Positions 1 to 8,600 of a stretch of 10,613 nt of DNA are shown here, piece after piece. The notes under the pieces were generated by a model, which saw only the letters and a list, made by a program, of their open reading frames with translations, searched no databases and was not told the origin of the DNA. This stretch comes from Candidatus Iainarchaeum sp. (lineage in GTDB: Archaea > Iainarchaeota > Iainarchaeia > Iainarchaeales > GCA-2688035). Made by a program: the position numbers and the translations under genes. The DNA lies in contig JAFCCK010000024.1 of the NCBI GenBank assembly GCA_017610245.1, positions 1 through 10,613 of the forward strand, read 5' to 3'. The first letter of the stretch is position 1; every line of letters begins with the position of its first letter.

Positions 1-113
1 ATTCTGATTATTATATCTGCAATGGGAAAGAATATCATTACCATGGGGGGGATAAGTGCAAGTATAATAAAAGCAATTAGAATGAAAAGCAGTAAGTTTC
101 CCTGTTCATTCAT
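1..113 (-). CDS. Partial small hydrophobic membrane protein (N-terminal 37 residues)
   Basis: An open frame starts at an ATG (complement of 111-113) and stays open to the left edge, so only about 37 N-terminal residues are visible. It begins MNEQGNLLLF and is almost entirely hydrophobic from residue 7 to the edge, with a Pro-Pro pair near residues 22-23, which fits one long or two closely spaced membrane helices. The ATG lies two bases after the TAG of the upstream 127-residue membrane protein. A G-rich stretch (complement of about 116-125), inside the end of that gene, could serve as a ribosome binding site. The spacing implies co-transcription and possibly coupled translation. I do not recognise the family. 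The start is convincing from its position, but function cannot be inferred from so short a fragment. Confidence 0.6.
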   Translation of the reverse strand, partial: MNEQGNLLLFILIAFIILALIPPMVMIFFPIADIIIR

Positions 114-115
114 GC

Positions 116-499
116 CTACCGCCCCCTGCGCATCAGGTTCTGTGCAATACTCCTGCCTCTTTGCGCAATAGCAACCCTCTTGGCAAGGTCAGCCCCACTG
201 CTCATTGGGCTCTGCTCGCCGCCTCCAGCACCCCCGCTCACAAAGAAGAAGTCAATCAAAATACCACTAATTCCAAACATCAGCAGCATCATAATAACAT
301 ATGTTGCCTCAAAAAACCACGAGAAAGGGGAAAAAAGCATGAAGTAAGAGAAACCCACTATCAAAACAAGTGAAATAGGGCCCTTTCCCAAGTGGTTCAG
401 TATAAAGGAAATGATTGTGAGCAGCACAAATACCTTCACTACCAAAATCATGTCCTGGAAGAACTCAAACAGCCAAAATAGGAGTGGCAGTTCCAGCAT
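116..499 (-). CDS. Small three-helix membrane protein with basic C-terminal tail, unknown function
   Basis: This is a complete 127-residue frame from ATG (497-499) to TAG (116-118). An in-frame TAG two codons upstream makes this ATG the first possible start. Predicted helices lie at about residues 17-34, 41-62 and 66-88, preceded by a hydrophobic Phe/Leu-rich stretch at 4-14. A flexible Gly-rich linker (89-95) leads to a basic tail (104-127) containing K107, R108, R114, R116, R124, R125 and R127. By the positive-inside rule the tail should be cytoplasmic. The gene lies 101 bp downstream of the giant surface-protein gene and two bases upstream of another membrane-protein gene. Small multi-helix proteins next to huge surface proteins occur in secretion and conjugation-like clusters, so a VirB2/VirB3-like or accessory membrane role is conceivable, but no diagnostic motif is visible. 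The family is not recognised. Confidence 0.8.
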   Translation of the reverse strand: MLELPLLFWLFEFFQDMILVVKVFVLLTIISFILNHLGKGPISLVLIVGFSYFMLFSPFSWFFEATYVIMMLLMFGISGILIDFFFVSGGAGGGEQSPMSSGADLAKRVAIAQRGRSIAQNLMRRGR

Positions 500-524
500 A
501 CACTAACTTTTATGAATTTACTGG

Positions 525-535
525 TTTAAAATCCT
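525..535 (-). promoter_or_regulatory. Possible archaeal promoter (TATA-like box) for the 127-residue membrane protein
   Basis: On the minus strand the sequence AGGATTTTAAA occurs here. The TTTTAAA part is centred about 29 bases before the ATG at 499, and a purine-rich, BRE-like stretch lies immediately upstream. That spacing fits an archaeal TATA box giving a leaderless or nearly leaderless transcript, and no strong Shine-Dalgarno motif precedes the ATG. AT-rich DNA can mimic such boxes, so this is a positional inference. Confidence 0.4.
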
Positions 536-556
536 TTGCACCCTTTCGTTTCTTTT

Positions 557-600
557 AAAAAAGAAAAGAAAGCCTGTACAAAAAGAAAAGAAAAAGAGCC
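557..600 (-). terminator. T-rich transcription terminator after the giant gene
   Basis: Immediately after the TGA stop (601-603), the minus strand has two oligo-T tracts interrupted by single C residues, separated by a short GC-containing spacer. Archaeal termination relies on such non-template T-rich tracts without needing a GC hairpin. A weak AT-only palindrome (TTTCTTTT at 549-556, AAAAGAAA at 559-566) overlaps the second tract. The position between a stop codon and a new TATA-like box supports a terminator that separates the giant gene from the downstream membrane-protein pair, fully or partly. Confidence 0.55.
558..593. repeat. 14-bp direct repeat, two copies, in the intergenic gap
   Basis: The 14-mer AAAAAGAAAAGAAA occurs exactly at 558-571 and 580-593, with a period of 22 bp. 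Both copies lie inside the T-rich terminator region when read on the minus strand. This may be a duplicated terminator element, or chance from low complexity. Confidence 0.6.
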
Positions 601-2643
601 TCAGCTGCTATATCCAATGCAGCTCTCCCCAGCAACAAGCCCCTGCTCAAACTGGCTAATGCTAGTATAAGAGCCGGCTGTTTCATACAGTACCCTCGGA
701 TTCCACCAGAAGGATGTTTTTGTTCCACTATCAGTCACGCATACCTGGCTACTCTCCACCAATTCAAACAGCTCCTGCAGCTCTGTTACGCTATCCAAGG
801 CATCCTTGCTGTTGTGTTCCATGCCAGAGATTCCCTTCAATTCAATGGAGGAAACAAAGGGGCTGTCTGATGTAATGAAGCCGATTCCCTCTGGTGCGAT
901 TCCCCTCAGGGCGTAAGAGCCGTTGATTGGACTGTAAATGTATGTTTTCAAGTACACTTCCCCTGCACTTTCTGCTTTCTCCCAGTCCAGCGCATAAACA
1001 TACTGCCAATTCACTAAAGGATCTGTCGATGTACCTTCTCTATCTGGAGTGTTACTGAATTTCTCAAATACTGGAACACCAGTAAAGTCCAGGCATTGCC
1101 CCGCGCCAGTCCAGAAGGTGAGGTTTCCCCCAACCTGCTGGGGCTGGTCTGATTCAATTAATTCAAAGAATGCTGAAAAGGGCTCGTCATTTTCCTCGCT
1201 GTGGACCTTCATTATAACCGGCGTAGCATAATGCGGATAGAACAGCAGGTTATTTTCATTATGGCTTCCTCCCCTCTCAATCCTTAGCAGCAGCCCCCTG
1301 TTGGATGCCAGCGAGTTGATATTCTTGAATCCAAACACTGTGTCAGTATTCAGCACACTTACTGGCGTTGATCCCGGTATTTCCCCTGTATCAATAAGCA
1401 GCCCATCCATGCTGTTGACAACAAAGGGGTTTCCGGCATTAACGTAGTTAATGCCATAGCCTTGCCTTCCATTGAGGCTGTCCTCCCCGACTGCCCCATT
1501 GAACGGCAGGTAATAGAAAATGCTGTTCGGATAGGGCCCCTCTGTCAGGTACACGCTAACCTCAATCTCAGCTGTTGGGCTGCCGAAGCTGTCAAAGAAG
1601 CTAAAAGTTTCATCCTCAAACTCAATACTCAAGAGCACGTCATATGTTCCCGCATCAGAGAGGGTAGTTGAATTCACATACCTCCTTGCAAAGTGCAGCC
1701 TATCAGTGTCAGTAAAGTAGTCAATAAATGCTCCCTCTCCACTGTCCAAGAACCACTCTGGAGCGCCCATGAATGTCCTCTGGCTGTAGAACTCCGAGAA
1801 ATCCATCTGGAAGTCCTCGCTGTAACCATCCTCTATAAGGTTCGCCCTAAAGTGAATAATGTTCCTCAAATCACCAAGGTCCTGGATTTCATCTGTCCAC
1901 ACAACATTAGCCATTTCCTCAATATAGTACTCCAGCGCGGGCTTTCCATCATACAGGCTGGTTGAGTAGGGTAGCCAGCACTCCCCGCTTTCCCCTGCTC
2001 CTGGAATAGTGAAGGAAACTGTCAGGCTGCTTGACCTGTCCTGGTGGTCAGCATCAATGAAATCCGGCACATCCGAATTGACATCAGGATAGATTATGGC
2101 GTCCTCGCTCACCAGGCTTGCCCTTGCTGAGTAAAGCTCATCGCTTTCAGGCAGCTCAATGAATGTGCATGAAACAACCTCACTCCCGTTATTTGGGACA
2201 AACACTGTCCTTGTGCAGCTTTCCTGCCCTTCACTCAGAGAAACATCTGCCGGTGGCACAAGGTATATCTCAACCTCTGTGCTCCTGTCCGCTCCCGAGA
2301 TGTTCTGCACCTCCACTGCTATTGCTGCCGTTGTCCCGGCAACGCTTTTTGCTATTGCTGCCAAGCCAATCGTCCCGTCAACCACCTCATGCGTTTCAAC
2401 AGGATTCTGTATCTGCTCCAGCACAAGCATTACCGGATTTGGCGGGCACGGTATTACTGGATTTGCTTCCAGGAACTCCTCCAGGGCGTGCATTCTCTTG
2501 TTCACCATTATTGAGAACTGTGTTGCGTCGCAGAAAATTCCATTGGGGTTTTCAGTCAAGCAGCTGTCGATGGCAATTCCGTCAGTATCACTCCAATTCC
2601 AGTTAAGCTTCACTTTCGGTAGTGCATCTATACCGGTTGCGCC
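601..2643 (-). other. C-terminal region shared with the upstream paralogue (residues ~2006-2685)
   Basis: This stretch aligns collinearly with the protein encoded at 8699-10613. Matching blocks include ALPKV, FCDATQFSI, FYYLPF[ND]G, NGRQGYG, YATP[VI]IM, SGEV, G[IV][PS]GME and F[FW]WNP. About nine cysteines are conserved, including one five or six residues from each C-terminus, which suggests a disulfide-stabilised extracellular fold. Six sequons lie in the copy in the giant protein. Both copies sit at the extreme C-terminus, so this is likely the membrane-distal functional end. The family is not identified. Confidence 0.85.
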
Positions 2644-5600
2644 GAGCATTGTTCCCTGCAGGCAGCCAGAGTCGGGCCTGAATGGCGGAATCCTGTCTAT
2701 CATTGTTTTTGTGACAAACTTCAGGTGAATCTTTTGGGTGTAGGTTTCAGTGCTCGCATCCGGCACATTGAACGGGCCAAAGTCACCGCTGTCCCCGGAG
2801 ATTACCGTTGGGTCGTTATGGAGGTGCTTTGTAGCGCTGAATGAGGTCGTTGCATATAGGGGTTCCTGCTCCCCCAAGCCAGTGTTCTCAAATACCACTC
2901 CAACCTGCTGCTTGTCCCAGTCTCCAAACACCTTCGCATCCTCAGTGTTCCATGAGGCGGCAATCCCCTCCTTATCCATCGTGATTGCCTGGGCGTCCTC
3001 CTTCAGGTTAATGATATAGTCAATAATGGTCTCCTGCACGCGCATGCTGCAGGGGTCATCATCCGCACTGAAGAGCCCGCCAAGCAGCCCGCCTGCCAGG
3101 GCACCGAGAATGGAGTAAAGCCCTATAGTGCCCCAATTCTTTCCGCTCTTCATTCCAGAGGCAAGAGCCGCTCCCTGGGATGCCTTGGAGGCAGCCTCGG
3201 CAGCCTTTATGGAACTTTTCACGCCGGGGACAGCATTTTCAAGGCTGCTGATAGATGAGCTTATCTCTCCAATAATAGCATCGTCAATAGTGTCTGTCGC
3301 AGTATTCATTCCCTGCTCTAAAGTATCAATCGCGGCTTTCGAGTCCGCAAGTTCTTTTGTTTTAAATGATTCAAGCTCAGCAATAGCAGCATCTGCTGCC
3401 GCCTTACACGCACACCCTGAACAAGTAGGTGTGCAGTGATCTGGACAGCAGGCACCGCTGCAATCACAGCTTCTTGCAAGACATGGGGGTACGGCAGCCT
3501 CAATCGCTGCAATCAAAGCATCTGTCTCTGCCTTGGTTTTGGCGAATTTCTCTGGAAGTGTTGTAGTAATATCTTCTGCAATAATTATTTCTCCCTGGTC
3601 CGCAGCACTCCTCATTGTATCGCTTGCAGTCCCGGTAAGCTTGTGAGACCCCTTGAAGCCGGTTTTTCCAAAGATAGTGCTGCGACCCATCGCATTCTTA
3701 AATGACTCGGAAGCAGCAGCAAGGTTCGCCGGCTTTTCTCCAATGCTCCTTGGCATCGCACTTATCTGCCCTTGCCTGAAATGGCTTTGTGCCGTAGCAG
3801 CCATATTACGTGCCTCTGTTGCCCTGTCCAAACCATCCTGGGCTGTTTCGCTGAAATCTGTTACACTCTTAAGTGTGCCTTCCATTGCCTTCTGGGTTCC
3901 TTCTGTTGCGGTTGTCAATGCGCCAGCAGCCCCACTTAGTGTCGACTGGCATGCCGAGTCAACAGCTGCAACCTCGGCTGTTTTGATTGCCTCTGATGCC
4001 TTCTGCATAGCATCAATAGTTTTCTTTGCCTCTTGGGCCTGGTCTAAAGCCTCCTTTGTCGTATCAAATGCGCCCTTTGTTGCATCCATCGCCTCTTGGG
4101 CTGATTGCGCGGCTTGGTCTGAGAGTTGCCTCCCCTGTGTTATCGCACCATCGTCAAATGTTTCAGCAGCTGTTTGGGCTGCCTGCGCCCCCTTGAGGGC
4201 ATCCCTCGCACCGAGCAAGCCGGCGAGGGCTGCCCCCACGCCTGCCCCTGCCAAATCGAACAATTCCTCGTCCTGCTCCGCGGCCATGCCCCAGGCACAG
4301 GCGCTTGCATCAACAATCACCATTTCGCTGAGTTCCTTGTTCGTGAGTTCGGTAGAATCCCTGCTGCCGATTCCCTTTATGCTGAACTCGTACTTGTCAA
4401 GATAAAAAGCATCCTCGCTCCGCGGCTCAACGAACACATCAATCAAATGAACCTTGTGGTAGCTCCTCCCTGGAGTTCTGGCTGAAACCCATATCCCATA
4501 CATGCCAGCAATGGACTGTTTCATCACAGTTACTTCCTGGACTGGCTTGCTTGGGCTCAGCGTGAATTCCTGCGGCGTTACAGTAATGCCGCCCTCTGCT
4601 CCCCCGCTGCAGCTGGCATCGTTCCTGCACAGCGAGATATCAACAGATGTGGTGCCGCAATCGCTTGTATCAATGCTGAATGTGGCTGTAGCATGCTCAC
4701 TCCCAGCAATCTCAACCAGCGATTCCGCTCCAGGATACTTTATGCAGCTGTCGAGGTTGATGATTCTGATGCTGGAGTCAATATATGGGGGCGAACTGCC
4801 AACATTCTGGTAGCCCGTTCCCTCCCCGGTAAAAACCTGCCCGTCGATGTACACCTTGAATTCAGCGTCCTTGCCCAGATAGCCCTGTAGGGGGGTGAAG
4901 GTAAGCAGCCCATAATAAACAGCCCTCTCCCTTATGCCCTCAAACATTCTTGTCCACACAATCTGCTGCAGTGTTTCAGTATTGCTCTCGCCTGTTTCCG
5001 CCTCGGTAAGGCTTAATTCAATGTTCCCCATGATGTCGCTGCTCCAGTCAACTTTTGCGACAATCCTGTCCAATGCCAGGAATTTGCCCTCGCTCATGCA
5101 GTTGTTCTGCACCTCAAATTCCAGTACAGCAGCATTTCCCTGGGTTATGGTCTTCCACTCGCTCTTGCTTATAACCAAACAGTCCTCTGTCTGGGGCAAG
5201 CCGCTGATGCTCACATTCACTTTCAGCGGTATTGCAAAGTCATATACTGTGCCTGCTTCTTGGTTTTCAAAGGTAAGCCAGAAGCTCCCCTCAAGCCTTT
5301 CGGGTCTTCTCAGGAGGTCTGCAGCGTTCTCGCTCAGCTTTACCTTGAAGAGGTTTTGCGCAACTATCCCGTTGCCCTCAATCTTCATGCCCCTGAACTG
5401 CCCCAGATAATTCGCCATTGTGGTTTCATCAAGCAGGCCCTTGAAGTAGCCGTTTATGCTAGTGTTGGTCAGCTCCAGGTCAAGCGGAATAAGGCTGGTT
5501 ATTTCCTCATATATTTCCTGCTCTGTTTGGTCCCTTGTTGAAAGGTTGCTTACCACCTCTGGCGGGTCGAAGCGCAGAACGTTCGCGTCAATGAATAAAA

Positions 5601-8600
5601 CAACAGGCTCTGCCGCAAAGCCGGGCTTTTCAGCCGTAATTACAACCTTGGTTCCAGCAGAGGAGGCAGGCACAGTAAAGAATGCATTCCCAAGGCTGTT
5701 TGTGAGGGAGCTCCACCTCTGCTCGCTCCTGTCATGGGCAATTTTTGTTACAGTAACCAGGGCATCTTCCAGCTCAAACATTTGTCCCTCCGCATCTTCC
5801 CACACCGTTACCGTCAGGGGCGTATCAATGAATGCGGGCAGCAGTCCTGGCTCAACGCCAATCACCATATTGTATTCCGCTATTACCATGAAGAAAACTT
5901 CCCTCATGAACACAACCTTGCCATCAGCAATTACCTTTATTTCCAGGTAATCCGTCGTCAGCTCTCTTGGTGTGAATTTGAGCTGCGCATTAACGGTTTT
6001 CCCCTTTGTAAAGCTTCCCAGCCCAATCTCCTCAACCTTTGATGTCCTAATGCTTTGCGCTGTAATGGTTCTGGCATCAGCATCCTGTATCTCGTATTCG
6101 CTTATCTCCAAGGCTTCCTCAATGCTTGTGATGTAGAGCACACTGTTGTTATAAACCGTATCGCTGTTGTTTGCGATAACAAAGTGGAATGTATAGGGGG
6201 AACTGATTCTCACAGTATAAGGGGAATACACATACAGCCCATCTTCCTCGTCATACAGCCATTCCCCGCTGTAGCAGAAGTCCTCATCGCACTGGGCTGT
6301 TTCGCCCTCATAGTATTCAAGATAATATGTTTTCGCGTACAATGCCTGCTTTTCAGCAACACTTTCCTGAAATCCAAGAGCGCTGTCATAGGGGTCCCTT
6401 AACATTTCCCCGCTTCTGTTCTCGGCCCATGACCTGTAATGCATTGGCAGCAATGTACCAGGAGTAATCTGACCCTTTACCCTCACTTCAATGCCGAAGA
6501 AATAGTTTCCCGGCGTCAGCTCTGGCCATTCAAAGTTGACCCACTTCGCGTCCCCCTCTGTCCTGTTTTGGATGTCCTCGCTGTAGCCTGTCGGCGGGCT
6601 GAAGGTTGTCCCCCTCAAGGGGGCGTTAATGTTTCCGGCAATAACACCCTTTATCACAAGGGGGTCGTTTGCAAGCAGCATTTCGTTCCCGACCCTGAAA
6701 TGAATGCCTCCTTTCTCATACTCCTCTACTTCCGGCACCCTGAACTTGAATTTCAATATATAGCGCTGCCCTGCGTCCATAGAAAAGGCCTCGTTTCCGC
6801 TGGCTGTGAAAACCCCCAGGAATTCTATGCTGGGCGTTCCAGAAACAAGCCTTGGCTCCAGCTCAGCCACAAAGTCCAGTGTCCTGTTTGGGTAGAGCTG
6901 CTGGGGCATTGTTTGCACGCTCTGGTAATTTGGATGCTTTACTACAACATAAACCCTTTTATCCGCTTTCAGGGAATAGCTGCCTATCCCGTCTGTTAGG
7001 GGTATTTTCCCAAGACTTTTCCCGGTTATTGAGAAAAACTCTGCTTCTGCCTCAGCGACCTGCTGCCCGTCCTGGTCAATGGCAAGCACATTGACGAATG
7101 TTTCCCCGATGAGCAGCCTGACAGTAAATTTTGTTACAGTCCGTATGTCTATTTCCCTGCCATCGCTTTTATTGTCTCCAGAAGCGGGGTATTTTTCAAC
7201 ATATGCGTAGTACGAGCCCTGCTTTACCCCCCTGAATTTCGCCATTCCGTTAAAATCAGTTGTAGCCGGCTCATAGGGGGCGATGAAATCGTTGTCCAGG
7301 AAGCGGAGCTTTACTTTTGCGTTCTCAACAGGCACATCATCCTCATCAATAACCTTTACCTCTACCCTGCCGCTATTTTCGGGGGTAAGCCGCTCCATTT
7401 CAACGCTTACCTCGCCATCAATTGTGCCGTTCAAGTCAAGCTCCCCATATAGGTAGTCATCGTGGATTGCAAATAGTGTGTAGTTGTCCTCCTCAGCCAA
7501 CGCGAACGAGACAGCCTCTCCATTCTCCCCAGTTGTATTCTCAGTCACTATTCTCCCGCTGCTGTTCACCAGTCTTATGAGTACGGCCCCGATTTCCTGC
7601 CCAGAACCCTTATCAACAGCCGTAACCTCAAGCGTCCCCTTAATACTCTTGCTCACAACAACAGTGACCGATTCTGTTTGATTGGGGCTGACGATTATCC
7701 CCCCCTCTGTCGCAATGGCATAATCCCCGCTCTCGTCTTCAACCGTTACGGAGTAACTTCCAGGCACCACATCCCTGAAAATCACCTCCCCATAGGGCAA
7801 AGTGTATTTCTCCTGCAGTGCTATTCCATCCCTGTCCCTGAGTGAAACCCTGAAATTTACTTCATCCAGTAGCCTTCCGCTGCCGTCCTTTACCTTTACC
7901 CTTAGGCTTCCCTTTTCAATCTCCTCTCCCCGCAGCCTCAAAATAACCGTGCTCTTGTCCAGCAGGTAGGATTCCCCCACGAATTCCGCCGGGCTTATGA
8001 TGGTTGCCTGCATTACTCCACAGCCAGGCGGTTCCTTCACAACTATTACGCCGTCTTTGTCAGTGTCGGTTACATCTCTTGGCAACGGCGTTACGCCACT
8101 TGAGCAGCTCAGCCTAACGGTAATCGCCTTGTCTGTAATCCTCTGCCCGCCCAGGTACTGGAAGACAAGTGTTCTTTCAATTGCCCCCGGCAACTTTGTT
8201 TCAAGCCTCAATATTTCCTCGGAAACACCCTTTGAAACAGTTATAAGCGTTTCAAGTTTCTTATATTCAACCCCCTCAACACTTGTTTCATTTATTTTTA
8301 TCTCCAGCTCAGTGCCAACAGGCACTGCCAGCTTTATTTTCCCATCGCTATCTGTTTCAAGAGTGCCTGCCAATAAATCCGCTCTGTAATTCACAGCAAC
8401 CCCTGCCAGGGCATCACCTGCATCATTTTCCACAATAATGGTCAGCTCCTGCTGGTCAGAGGTCAAGGCCGGCAAGGCCACAAGCAACGCGCCGCTTAAG
8501 ATGAGAGCAAGCACAAGCAGTATAAATGAGGGAAAAACCTTGTCAATCGGATCCACAATCTTGTAAACCGGCACGTAATTGTTTATCTTATCCAAAACCG

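Noticed and set aside
161..373. 70-codon open frame on the plus strand
   Set aside because: It is wholly antisense to the three-helix membrane protein and its product is Lys/His/Asn-rich with no motif. The opposite frame has coherent membrane helices and a good gene context.
1486..1520. LamG/concanavalin-like domain call from the YYLPF[ND]G...NGR..G block
   Set aside because: The resemblance is limited to one short strand-turn motif. The later strands cannot be matched by eye, so it is kept only as a possibility within a finding.
2159..2728. 189-codon open frame on the plus strand
   Set aside because: It is antisense to the conserved C-terminal region, including the FCDATQFSI block that is shared with the paralogue. 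Protein-level conservation supports only the minus strand.
3406..3483. Zinc-finger or ferredoxin-type Fe-S cluster
   Set aside because: The spacings do not follow a recognised zinc-finger or ferredoxin pattern, and the location in a secreted protein favours disulfides, so no specific cofactor is assigned.
3653..4405. 250-codon open frame on the plus strand
   Set aside because: It lies antisense to the Ala-rich coiled coil, where GCN-rich codons suppress stops on the opposite strand. Its Ala/Ser-rich product has no recognisable features and the minus-strand frame is clearly the real gene.
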